From NCBI RefSeq assembly GCF_902833645.1, contig NZ_CADFGE010000005.1, forward strand, positions 401,434 through 465,433: DNA of 64,000 bases, given 5' to 3'. The notes under the pieces are model-generated. The model ran no database searches and was not told where the DNA came from. It worked only from the letters and a program-made list of their open reading frames with translations. This DNA is from Paraburkholderia fungorum (GTDB lineage: Bacteria > Pseudomonadota > Gammaproteobacteria > Burkholderiales > Burkholderiaceae). This document shows positions 36,138 to 44,266 of the stretch, one piece after another. Positions within the stretch are counted from its first letter, which is position 1. Every line of letters begins with the position of its first letter. The translations under genes were made by a program, and so were the position numbers.

Positions 36138-37067
36138 ATGGATATTCAACAAGCCAGCGCGCTCACTTCGAGCGCCGTTACCGCCGCGATTCCGCTGATG
36201 TTCGCGGGCGCGGGCGAACTCGTCACCGAGAAGTCGGGCGTGCTCAATCTTGGCGTCGAAGGCATGATGCTGATGGGCGCCGTGACCGGCTACGCCGTCA
36301 CCGCTATTACCGGCAACCCGTGGCTCGGCGTGCTTGCCGCGATCGGCGCCGGTCTCGCGATGTCGCTGCTGTTCGCGTTCCTCACGCTGACCATGCTGGC
36401 CAACCAGGTCGCCACCGGCTTGTCGTTGACCATCTTCGGCATTGGTCTGTCGGCCTATGTCGGCAAGCCGTACACGTCCGCCGCCGTGCGCGCGACGATC
36501 GACACGTGGCCCATTCCCGTTCTCTCGAAGATTCCCGTACTCGGGCCCGCGTTCTTCAGCCTTACGCCCCTCGACTACCTTGCGTTCCTGATGTTCGCGG
36601 TGATCGGCTGGTTCCTGTACCGCACGCGTGCCGGGCTTGTGCTGCGCTCGGTCGGCGAATCGCCGCAGGTCGCGCATTCGGTCGGCTTTCCGGTGATCGG
36701 CGTGCGTTACGGCGCGGTGGCCTTCGGTGGCGGTATGGCGGGTCTCGCGGGTGGCTACTATTCGATCGTCAACCTGCATCTGTGGCAGGAACAGCTCACC
36801 TCCGGCCGCGGCTGGATCGCGCTCGCGCTGGTGGTGTTCGCGACCTGGCGCCCGGGACGCCTGCTGATCGGCGCGCTGCTGTTCGGCGCCGTGACCGGTT
36901 TGCAGTTTTACGCGCAGGCGATCGGCGTGCCGGTGCCGACGCAGTTTCTCGCGATGTTGCCGTACATTGCGACCGTCGTCGTGCTGGTGCTGATCTCTCG
37001 CAACCCGAACACGATTCGTCTGAATGCGCCTGCGTCGCTCGGCAAGCCGTTTTTCTCGGCGAGCTGA
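36138..37067 (+). CDS. Nucleoside ABC transporter permease 2
   Basis: A 309-residue BPD_transp_2-family permease, NupQ/YufQ type. TEKSGVLNLGVEGMMLMGAV is the conserved cytoplasmic-loop region near residue 30-50. It pairs with the upstream permease to form the heterodimeric channel. The binding-protein gene follows after 68 bp. Confidence 0.9.
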   Translation: MDIQQASALTSSAVTAAIPLMFAGAGELVTEKSGVLNLGVEGMMLMGAVTGYAVTAITGNPWLGVLAAIGAGLAMSLLFAFLTLTMLANQVATGLSLTIFGIGLSAYVGKPYTSAAVRATIDTWPIPVLSKIPVLGPAFFSLTPLDYLAFLMFAVIGWFLYRTRAGLVLRSVGESPQVAHSVGFPVIGVRYGAVAFGGGMAGLAGGYYSIVNLHLWQEQLTSGRGWIALALVVFATWRPGRLLIGALLFGAVTGLQFYAQAIGVPVPTQFLAMLPYIATVVVLVLISRNPNTIRLNAPASLGKPFFSAS

Positions 37068-37135
37068 CGCGGTCGCCGTTTCATATGACCGACCACACGT
37101 TTCAAATCAATCGACAAAACACGACAGGAGAAAAC

Positions 37136-38230
37136 ATGAAGAGAAGAAATCTGCTGACCGCCTTCGCCTGGGGCGCGGCCTCGCTGGCGCTGGCCGCGCC
37201 GCTCGCGCAAACCGCGCAGGCGGCCGATGCGCCGGGCGTCGCGTTCGTCTACCTCGGCAATCCTGGCGATGCGGGCTGGACGTATGCGCACGACCAGGGT
37301 TCAAAGGAAGCCGAGGCGAAATTCGGCAGCAAGATCAAGATCACCCGCATCGAGAACGTGCCGGAATCGGCCGACTCGGAACGCGTGTTCCGCGATCTGG
37401 CGAACAAGGGCAACAAGATCATCATCGGCTCGAGCTTCGGCTATCAGGACTTCGAACTGAAAGTCGCTAAGGATTTCCCCGACACCGTGTTCCTGCACGC
37501 AACCGGCTACAAGAAGGCGCCGAATTTCGGCACCTATGACGTGCGGATGTATCAAGGCGCGTATCTGGCCGGCGTCGCTGCGGGCTATGTGACGAAAACC
37601 AACACGCTCGGCTTCGTGGCTTCGGTGCCGATTCCTGAAGTGGTTCGCAACATCAACGCGTACACGCTCGGCGCGCGTTCGGTGAATCCGAAGATTCATA
37701 CCAAGGTCATCTGGATCAACAGCTGGTTCGATCCGGGCAAGGAAAAGCAGGCCGCTGAAACGTTGATCGGCCAGGGCGCCGACGTGTTGCTGCAAAACAC
37801 CGATTCGAGCGCGACGCTCGCGACCGCATCGGAAAAGCACGTGCACGCGTTTGGCTGGGATTCGGATATGAAGAAGTTCGGTCCGGACGCGCACCTTGGA
37901 TCGGTGGTCGCGCACTGGGGCGTGTATTACAACGCGGCGATCCAGCAGGTGCTGGACGGCAAGTGGAAGAACGATCCGGTGTGGTGGGGTATTCCGCAGA
38001 AAGCCGTCAATCTCGAAGATCTGAATACGTCGGCGATTCCGGCTGACGCGATGAAGCAGGTCGCGGCGAAGCGCGATGAACTGGCTGGCGGCAAGTGGGA
38101 CGTGTTCACCGGGCCGATCAAGGACCAGTCCGGCACGGTGAAGGTGCCGGCAGGCAAGACGCTGACCGATCCGGAACTGCAACGCCTGAACTGGTATGTG
38201 GAAGGCGTGGACGGCTCGTTGCCGAAGTAA
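37136..38230 (+). CDS. BMP-family substrate-binding protein
   Basis: A 364-residue periplasmic binding protein of the BmpA/Med (PnrA) family. A signal peptide ends near AQA at residue 28; FVYLGNPGDAGWTYAHDQG and GSSFGYQDF follow. There is no lipobox Cys, unlike Gram-positive and spirochaete relatives, which fits a free periplasmic protein. CAGGAG precedes the ATG. The family binds purine nucleosides; here the neighbours suggest purines or their oxidised forms. A strong terminator lies 155 bp downstream. Confidence 0.9.
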   Translation: MKRRNLLTAFAWGAASLALAAPLAQTAQAADAPGVAFVYLGNPGDAGWTYAHDQGSKEAEAKFGSKIKITRIENVPESADSERVFRDLANKGNKIIIGSSFGYQDFELKVAKDFPDTVFLHATGYKKAPNFGTYDVRMYQGAYLAGVAAGYVTKTNTLGFVASVPIPEVVRNINAYTLGARSVNPKIHTKVIWINSWFDPGKEKQAAETLIGQGADVLLQNTDSSATLATASEKHVHAFGWDSDMKKFGPDAHLGSVVAHWGVYYNAAIQQVLDGKWKNDPVWWGIPQKAVNLEDLNTSAIPADAMKQVAAKRDELAGGKWDVFTGPIKDQSGTVKVPAGKTLTDPELQRLNWYVEGVDGSLPK

Positions 38231-38384
38231 TCTGGCTTACGCGGGTATTGCGTGGGGTCGCGTGCGGGTCGTGTGATTGCGGGCCGGGTCGCGATCTGGC
38301 GCGTAACGCGTGACGAGTAACAAGTAACAATCGACAGGATCGCGATCGACCAGGCGGCGGTTTCAGCAACCGCTGCTTTAAGGT

Positions 38385-38415
38385 GCTGCGTCCACTGCGG
38401 ACGCAGCTTTTTTTT
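38385..38415 (+). terminator. Intrinsic terminator after the BMP transporter operon
   Basis: GCTGCGTCC and GGACGCAGC form a 9-bp stem around ACTGC and are followed by eight T. Confidence 0.9.
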
Positions 38416-38462
38416 GCTTCGGATTATCTATTGAGGATCGTTTCAGACGCTCGGGCTCAGCG

Positions 38463-38669
38463 CTAGTCGATGCGCAAGCCGACCTTGATGGTCACCTGCC
38501 AGTAAGCAACCTTGTCGTTCTCGATCTGGCCCCGCGTTTCCGTCACTTCGAACCAGTGCAGGTTGCGCAGCGTCTTCGACGCTTTTGCAATCGCAGTGCT
38601 GATTGCGTCGTCGATCGATTTGGTCGATGAGCCGGTCAGTTCGATTTGTTTGTAGACGTGATCTGACAT
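38463..38669 (-). CDS. Dodecin
   Basis: A 68-residue flavin-storage protein that assembles into dodecamers. It shows the full family pattern: HVYKQIELTGSSTKSIDDAI, then W40 in LHWFEVTETRG (the flavin-stacking Trp), and the end YWQVTIKVGLRID. GAGGA precedes the ATG on the minus strand. It is a single-gene unit. Confidence 0.95.
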   Translation of the reverse strand: MSDHVYKQIELTGSSTKSIDDAISTAIAKASKTLRNLHWFEVTETRGQIENDKVAYWQVTIKVGLRID

Positions 38670-38840
38670 GAACTTCCTCCTTTGGTCTTCGTTGGTGTGA
38701 AAAAAGTATAGGCAATGGATGGCGCCCGGTGTCTTCGTATGGGCCAGTCATCCCGCACATCGCGTGCCCGATATGCCGCGGCGAGGCGACGCCGTTATGA
38801 TGTCCGCGCAACTCCATCCGAAATCTGACGAGGCTTGAAA

Positions 38841-39812
38841 GTGGAAATTGGTTTTTGCGGTCCCGGTCTGATGGGCGCGCCGATGATCCGGCATCTGCTG
38901 CGCGCGGGGCATACCGTGCATGTCTGGAATCGCACGCGGGCCAAGGCGGAAGCGTTATTGGCGGACGGCGCCACGGTGGTCGACACACCGCGCGAACTGG
39001 CCTCGCGATGCGAAGTGGTGCTGCTCTGTGTCGCGGATGCAGCGGCGGTTGAGGAAACGGTATTCGGCGCGGAAGGGCTGCTGAGCGCGGATGCCGCGGC
39101 GCCGGCACGGGTGCGCTGGATCGTCGATCACTCGAGCATTCCCCCGGCCGCGACGAGGGCATTCGCGCAGCGTGCGGCGACGGTTGCCGGCGTAACTGGG
39201 GCGGCAGGTATGGCAGGGGCGGCCGCGAGCGGTGGCAAGTCTGGGCAAGCGCTTGAGAGTGGGCGCACGGCTAGCATCGGCTGGATCGACGCACCTGTAT
39301 CAGGCGGCGTCGCGGGCGCGACGGCAGGCACGCTGGCGATCATGGCGGGCGGCGCCATAGCGGACGTCGAGGCGGTGACGCCGCTGCTCGGCGCGTACTC
39401 CGCCCGCGTCACCCATATGGGCGAGGTCGGCGCGGGGCAAACCACCAAACTCTGTAATCAGGCCATCGTCACCGCGACTGTTGCGGCGATTGCCGAGGCA
39501 GTGAGCCTTGCGCAGCGCAGCGGCATCGATGCCGCCAAACTCACGCAGGGCCTGGCCGGCGGCTGGGCCGATTCGGTGTTGCTGCAGACTTTCGTGCCGC
39601 GTATGACGCAAAGCGGCCTCGCGCCGATCGGCGCATTCCGCACGTTCCAGAAGGACGTCGACACCGTTGCCGCGACTGCGTATGAAACCGGCACGCCGAT
39701 GCCGGTTTCATCGACAGTCCAGCAACTGTTGCGGCTTGGCGCCGCGATGGGGCTTGCCGAGGCCGATCTGTCGGCCTTCATCGACGTTTTGCAGACGCCG
39801 CGCTGCGGCTAG
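38841..39812 (+). CDS. NAD(P)-dependent beta-hydroxyacid dehydrogenase (tartronate-semialdehyde-reductase-like)
   Basis: About 323 residues. GTG at 38841 is preferred over TTG at 38835 because GAGG is 7-8 bp before it. It has the dinucleotide motif GPGLMG near residue 8, the substrate loop DAPVSGGVAGA, catalytic Lys in TTKLCNQ and the C-terminal KDVDTVAATA. The family includes 3-hydroxyisobutyrate dehydrogenase and tartronate semialdehyde reductase; the latter would process glyoxylate-derived carbon from AllA. An unusual 25-30 residue Gly/Ala/Ser-rich insert lies just before DAPVSGG. Confidence 0.83.
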   Translation: MEIGFCGPGLMGAPMIRHLLRAGHTVHVWNRTRAKAEALLADGATVVDTPRELASRCEVVLLCVADAAAVEETVFGAEGLLSADAAAPARVRWIVDHSSIPPAATRAFAQRAATVAGVTGAAGMAGAAASGGKSGQALESGRTASIGWIDAPVSGGVAGATAGTLAIMAGGAIADVEAVTPLLGAYSARVTHMGEVGAGQTTKLCNQAIVTATVAAIAEAVSLAQRSGIDAAKLTQGLAGGWADSVLLQTFVPRMTQSGLAPIGAFRTFQKDVDTVAATAYETGTPMPVSSTVQQLLRLGAAMGLAEADLSAFIDVLQTPRCG

Positions 39813-39902
39813 AAGGGCGGCGGTCCGTATCAACGTGGCGTGAACGTAACGTGAACACGGCGTCACAACACGCGGGCGCGGCGCCTGTGTGGGTCGATTT
39901 CT

Positions 39903-39919
39903 CGATAACCTGCTAAAAT
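39903..39919 (+). promoter_or_regulatory. Promoter core (-10 region) of the ABC-F gene
   Basis: CGATAACCTGCTAAAAT includes TG-C-TAAAAT, an extended -10-like element, 39 bp before the GTG start. Sixteen of 17 bases are repeated upstream of the polyamine-binding-protein gene (46212-46228). No good -35 is visible. Confidence 0.45.
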
Positions 39920-39957
39920 ATTGGGTTATTCGCCGATATCACCTTTAAGGACGCGCC

Positions 39958-41550
39958 GTGCTGTCTACCGCCAATATCACCATGCAATTCGGGCCAAAGC
40001 CCCTCTTCGAAAACATCTCGGTCAAATTCGGGGAAGGGAACCGGTATGGCCTGATCGGTGCGAACGGCTGCGGGAAATCCACCTTCATGAAGATTCTGGG
40101 GGGCGATCTGGAACCGAGCTCCGGCAACGTGATGCTCGAACCGAACGTCCGCCTCGGCAAGCTGCGCCAGGATCAGTTCGCGTATGAAGACGTGCGCGTG
40201 CTCGACGTCGTGATGATGGGCCACACGGAAATGTGGGCCGCCATGACCGAGCGCGACGCGATCTACGCGAACCCGGATGCGACTGACGACGACTACATGC
40301 ACGCCGCCGAACTCGAGGCGAAGTTCGCCGAGTACGACGGTTACACCGCCGAAGCGCGCGCGGGCGAGCTGCTGCTTGGCATCGGTATCGCGATCGAAGA
40401 TCACAACGGCCCGATGAGCAATGTCGCGCCGGGCTGGAAACTGCGCGTGCTGCTCGCACAGGCGTTGTTCTCGAAGCCGGACGTGCTGCTGCTGGACGAA
40501 CCGACCAATAACCTGGACATCAACTCGATCCGTTGGCTGGAAGACGTGCTCAACCAGTACAACTCGACGATGATCATCATCTCGCACGATCGTCACTTTT
40601 TGAACCAGGTCTGCACGCACATGGCCGACATGGACTTCGGCACGCTGAAGGTCTATCCGGGCAATTACGACGACTACATGCTGGCCAGCACGCAGGCGCG
40701 CGAGCGTCAGCAGAACGCCAACGCCAAGGCGAAGGAGCGTGTTGCCGACCTGCAGGATTTCGTGCGCCGCTTCTCGGCTAACAAGTCGAAGGCGCGTCAG
40801 GCTACCAGCCGTCTGAAGATGATCGACAAGATCAAGATCGAGGAATTCAAGCCGTCGTCGCGACAGAACCCGTTCATCCGCTTCGAGTACGAGAAGAAGC
40901 TGCACAACATCGCGGTGGTGGCGGACAAGATCTCGAAGAAGTACGAGCGCACGATCTTCAACGATTTCAGCATCAGCGTGCAGCCGGGCGAGCGTATCGC
41001 GATCATCGGCGAGAACGGCGCGGGTAAGACCACGTTGCTGCGCTCGCTGCTCGGCAAGCTCACGCTGGACCACGGCACGGTGAAGTGGGCCGAAAACGCG
41101 AACGTCGGTTACATGCCGCAGGATACGTACGAAGAATTCCCGGACGACGTCACGCTGATGGAATGGATCGACGGTTATCGCCAGGAAGGCGACGACGAGC
41201 AGATGGTGCGCGGCACGCTCGGCCGTCTGCTGTTCAATGCCGACGACATCCGCAAGTCGGTCAAGGTGCTCTCCGGTGGTGAGAAGGGCCGCATGATCTG
41301 GGGCAAGCTGATGCTGGGCCGCCACAATGTGATGCTGATGGACGAGCCGACCAACCACATGGACATGGAGTCGATCGAATCGCTGCAGATCGCGTTGGAC
41401 AAGTACGAAGGCACGCTGATTTTCGTGTCGCACGACCGCGAGTTCGTGAGCGGTCTGGCGAACCGGATCATCGAAGTGCGCACCGACGGCACGCTGAACG
41501 ACTTCGGCGGCAACTATGAGGACTTCCTGCTGAGCCAGGGCGTGCAGTAA
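39958..41550 (+). CDS. ABC-F family ATPase (YbiT-type)
   Basis: A 530-residue soluble twin-ATPase of the ABC-F class that acts on ribosomes. It has two Walker A motifs (GANGCGKST near residue 40 and GENGAGKTT near residue 350), the signature LSGGEKGR and two Walker B/DEPTN(N/H) motifs. The linker with KSKARQATSRLKMIDKI and the LEPSSGNVMLEPNVRLGKLRQDQ start match YbiT. A GTG start is preceded by AAGGA. It is monocistronic, with a terminator behind it. Confidence 0.9.
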   Translation: MLSTANITMQFGPKPLFENISVKFGEGNRYGLIGANGCGKSTFMKILGGDLEPSSGNVMLEPNVRLGKLRQDQFAYEDVRVLDVVMMGHTEMWAAMTERDAIYANPDATDDDYMHAAELEAKFAEYDGYTAEARAGELLLGIGIAIEDHNGPMSNVAPGWKLRVLLAQALFSKPDVLLLDEPTNNLDINSIRWLEDVLNQYNSTMIIISHDRHFLNQVCTHMADMDFGTLKVYPGNYDDYMLASTQARERQQNANAKAKERVADLQDFVRRFSANKSKARQATSRLKMIDKIKIEEFKPSSRQNPFIRFEYEKKLHNIAVVADKISKKYERTIFNDFSISVQPGERIAIIGENGAGKTTLLRSLLGKLTLDHGTVKWAENANVGYMPQDTYEEFPDDVTLMEWIDGYRQEGDDEQMVRGTLGRLLFNADDIRKSVKVLSGGEKGRMIWGKLMLGRHNVMLMDEPTNHMDMESIESLQIALDKYEGTLIFVSHDREFVSGLANRIIEVRTDGTLNDFGGNYEDFLLSQGVQ

Positions 41551-41581
41551 GCGCTTCTTGTTGCACGGTATCGCGTCAGGC

Positions 41582-41611
41582 AAAGCCCGCTTTTTCGAAG
41601 CGGGCTTTTTT
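41582..41611 (+). terminator. Intrinsic terminator after the ABC-F gene
   Basis: AAAGCCCGCTT and AAGCGGGCTTT flank a 5-nt loop, with a T run after the second arm. About 240 bp without a gene follow before the next start. Confidence 0.9.
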
Positions 41612-41852
41612 CATGCCACGCGGCAAACGTTCCGCTTGCAGTTTGTCCCGACCCAGAAGGCCCCTGGTTTCGCAGATGCACGGATCCGCAGGCGTTGCAA
41701 CGGAAGATCCATAGACCTCACCGTGAAGCGACCAAGATCAACTAATCGGACGTAAAACCAGACAGCTAACCAGGTTCATTGACCCAGCACAACGCGCGCC
41801 GCGCCCGACGACCGATTATCAGCGTTTCGATAGTTCATCCATCGGTTCGTCA

Positions 41853-43043
41853 ATGCTCACCTCTCACTCGTTTCCCCCGCTTGTTATCCGCGGCCGCTCG
41901 CTGCTTCCGATCGTACAGGGCGGCATGGGCGTCGGCATCTCGGCTCACCGTCTGGCAGGCAGCGTCGCCCGCGAGGGCGCACTCGGCACCATCGCGAGCA
42001 TCGACCTGCGCCATCACCATGCCGACCTGGTCGAACTTTGCCGGCAGTCGCCTGATCGGGCCACGCTCGAACAGGCGAACCTCACCGCGCTGGCTCGCGA
42101 AATTCACGCCGCCAAAGCGCTCGCCGGAGGCCGCGGCATGGTTGCCGTCAATGTGATGAAGGCAGTCAATGCGCAAGCAGACTATGTGCGCGTCGCCTGC
42201 GAGAACGGCGCTGACGCGATCGTCATGGGCGCGGGCCTGCCGCTCGACTTGCCGGACATGACCCAGGCCCACGATATCGCACTGATCCCGATTCTGTCCG
42301 ATAGCCGCGGTGTCGCGCTGGTGCTGAAGAAGTGGATGAAAAAAGGCCGTTTGCCCGATGCCGTCGTGATCGAACATCCGGCCCACGCGGGTGGTCATCT
42401 CGGTGTGGCCAATCTCGCCGACCTGCAAGACCCGCGCTTCGACTTCCTGCGTGTGCTCGAGGAACTCGAGACGGTGTTCACTTCGCTCGGCCTGAGTCGG
42501 CAGGACGTGCCTTTGATCGTCGCGGGTGGCATCAATAGTCACGAAGCCGTGCGCGAGCTCCTGAGCGCCGGCGCCAGCGGCGTGCAACTCGGCACACCAT
42601 TCGCCGTGACCGAGGAAGGTGATGCGCATCCGAACTTCAAGCGCGTGCTGGCCGAAGCAACACCTGACGACATTGTCGAATTTGTCAGTGTGACGGGGTT
42701 GCCCGCGCGCGCCGTGAAAACGCCGTGGCTGATGCGCTATCTGCGCCACGAAACAAAAATTCGCGACAAGCTCGGTGCGCTCAAACACGTTTGTCCAACC
42801 GCGCTTGAATGCCTAAGCGTCTGCGGTTGGCGTGACGGTGTCGAGAAGTTCGGCCACTTCTGCATCGACACGCGGCTCGCCGCGGCATTGCGCGGCGATG
42901 TGGCCAACGGTCTGTTCTTTCGCGGGCGCGAAGCGTTGCCGTTCGGCACGGCCATTCGCAGCGTCCACGACCTGATCGAACTGCTGCTGACCGGTGCGAC
43001 GCGACCCGCTGTCGCAGGGCGATGGGCGTTTTCGCTGGGTTGA
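41853..43043 (+). CDS. Nitronate monooxygenase-like FMN oxidoreductase
   Basis: A 396-residue TIM-barrel flavoprotein of the 2-nitropropane dioxygenase family. It has an early GGMGVGIS FMN segment, VIEHPAHAGGHLG (with the GGHxG histidine expected in the active site), VAGGINSH and SGVQLGTPF for phosphate binding. The C-terminal 90 residues exceed the minimal family and include several Cys. Nitronate oxidation or another FMN reduction is possible. It is close to, but not clearly in an operon with, the OmpW-like gene 70 bp downstream. Confidence 0.85.
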   Translation: MLTSHSFPPLVIRGRSLLPIVQGGMGVGISAHRLAGSVAREGALGTIASIDLRHHHADLVELCRQSPDRATLEQANLTALAREIHAAKALAGGRGMVAVNVMKAVNAQADYVRVACENGADAIVMGAGLPLDLPDMTQAHDIALIPILSDSRGVALVLKKWMKKGRLPDAVVIEHPAHAGGHLGVANLADLQDPRFDFLRVLEELETVFTSLGLSRQDVPLIVAGGINSHEAVRELLSAGASGVQLGTPFAVTEEGDAHPNFKRVLAEATPDDIVEFVSVTGLPARAVKTPWLMRYLRHETKIRDKLGALKHVCPTALECLSVCGWRDGVEKFGHFCIDTRLAAALRGDVANGLFFRGREALPFGTAIRSVHDLIELLLTGATRPAVAGRWAFSLG

Positions 43044-43113
43044 CGCGGGTCAACGCGAAGCCTGGCGGGACCTTCGACAATCCCCGCACGCACACAAACA
43101 CTCGGGGAAGCAC

Positions 43114-43776
43114 ATGAAGCACTCGCTCAGGAACAGAATCAAGGCCACTGCCGTCGCAGCGTGCCTGTTAGGCGCGGGCGCGTTGGCGCAGCAGGCGCAC
43201 GCACAGGTTGCCGGCGGCGATCAGATGAACGGCATCCACGCCGGCGACGTACTGGTGCGATTGCGCGCAATCAGCATCATGCCGGACGTGAAGACCAATC
43301 AGTCGCTGTCGGCACTCAATGTGGGCGTCAACAACGCCATCGTGCCGGAGTTGGATTTCACCTACATGATTCGCGACTACCTGGGCGTCGAACTGATTCT
43401 CGGCACGTCGCGTCATCAGTTGACCTCGAGTCTCGGCAATCTCGGCGGCGTGAATGTGTTGCCGCCCACGCTGTTGTTGCAGTACCACTTCAACCACGCG
43501 GGGCGTATCCGTCCGTACGTCGGTGCGGGTCTGAACTACACGTTGTTCTATAACAACGGCCTCAGCGCGGGCGGTCAGTCGATCTCGATCAACAACCACA
43601 GCTTCGGTCCTGCATTGCAGGCCGGTGTAGACGTGCAGGTGACCAAATCGCTATTTGTCAACGCGGACATCAAGAAGATCTGGATGCACACCGACGCAAC
43701 GCTTGGCGGTCAGCCGCTCGGCCGGCTGAATATCGATCCGTTGGTGGTGGGCCTGGGTGTCGGTATGCGGTTCTGA
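43114..43776 (+). CDS. ompW: OmpW-family outer-membrane protein
   Basis: A 220-residue eight-stranded beta-barrel protein. The start at 43114 is taken at the signal peptide (MKHSLRNRIKATAVAACLLG, cleaved near AHA), after GGGGAAGC. GDVLVRLRAISIMPD, LLLQYHFNHAGRIRPYVGAGLNYT and a terminal VGLGVGMRF with C-terminal Phe are typical of OmpW, which passes small hydrophobic compounds. Confidence 0.92.
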   Translation: MKHSLRNRIKATAVAACLLGAGALAQQAHAQVAGGDQMNGIHAGDVLVRLRAISIMPDVKTNQSLSALNVGVNNAIVPELDFTYMIRDYLGVELILGTSRHQLTSSLGNLGGVNVLPPTLLLQYHFNHAGRIRPYVGAGLNYTLFYNNGLSAGGQSISINNHSFGPALQAGVDVQVTKSLFVNADIKKIWMHTDATLGGQPLGRLNIDPLVVGLGVGMRF

Positions 43777-43812
43777 TCACCGTTCGCGCTGGAGAAGCCT
43801 CGCTCCTCATGC

Positions 43813-43841
43813 AAAAACGCCGGAACTTCCGGCGTTTTTTA
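43813..43841. terminator. Bidirectional terminator between ompW and the DUF1289 gene
   Basis: AAAAACGCCGG and CCGGCGTTTTT form a stem with A and T runs at both sides, suitable for both converging genes. Confidence 0.88.
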
Positions 43842-43917
43842 TTGCAATTTCGATCCGAATCGGGAGATGGATTCGCCGACAGGCATGGCCCGTGAGGGCG
43901 GCCACAGTGTCAAAGGG

Positions 43918-44121
43918 CTATAACTTGTCGTTCTTGAAACGCATCGCCGTGCCGTCCTGCTCGATGCGTACCCAAACGGCGCGCTTTTCCTCGTCGCTCA
44001 GGAATACCCAGTTGGACACTTCGGTTGCGGTGCGGCCGCAGCCTTTGCAGACTTCGTCGAAAAGCGTGGAACAGACGCCGATGCACGGGCTGTCGGGAAG
44101 ATCGTGGAGATTCGAAGCCAT
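43918..44121 (-). CDS. DUF1289 domain protein
   Basis: A 67-residue protein with four closely spaced cysteines (SPCIGVC and VCKGCGRT) and the WVFLSDEEKRAVW segment of the DUF1289 family, a probable small metal-binding protein of unknown function. The start at 44121 is set by the family N-terminus; the frame continues upstream without homology. It is 145 bp downstream of the phospholipase gene on the same strand. Confidence 0.85.
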   Translation of the reverse strand: MASNLHDLPDSPCIGVCSTLFDEVCKGCGRTATEVSNWVFLSDEEKRAVWVRIEQDGTAMRFKNDKL

Positions 44122-44266
44122 CGGAAACCTTGGGGCGGAAAAGCGGAGTTCCGCTATGTTAGCCGATGCGGCGAACACACTCCGGCGTGACCCTCGTCGT
44201 GGCACGGATACACGCACGGTTGGCCGGATCCACACGCAGTGCTCGTGCCGGTCCGAATCACGCGCG

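Noticed and set aside
35360..38230. One continuous 956-codon frame spanning the permease genes and the binding protein
   Set aside because: Only the last 364 codons match a protein (the BMP-family binding protein, with its own Shine-Dalgarno and signal peptide). The first part is a shadow frame of two well-recognised permeases.
39913..41583. A 556-codon minus-strand frame antisense to the ABC-F gene
   Set aside because: His/Arg-rich shadow translation without motifs; the ABC-F reading has two full ATPase cassettes.
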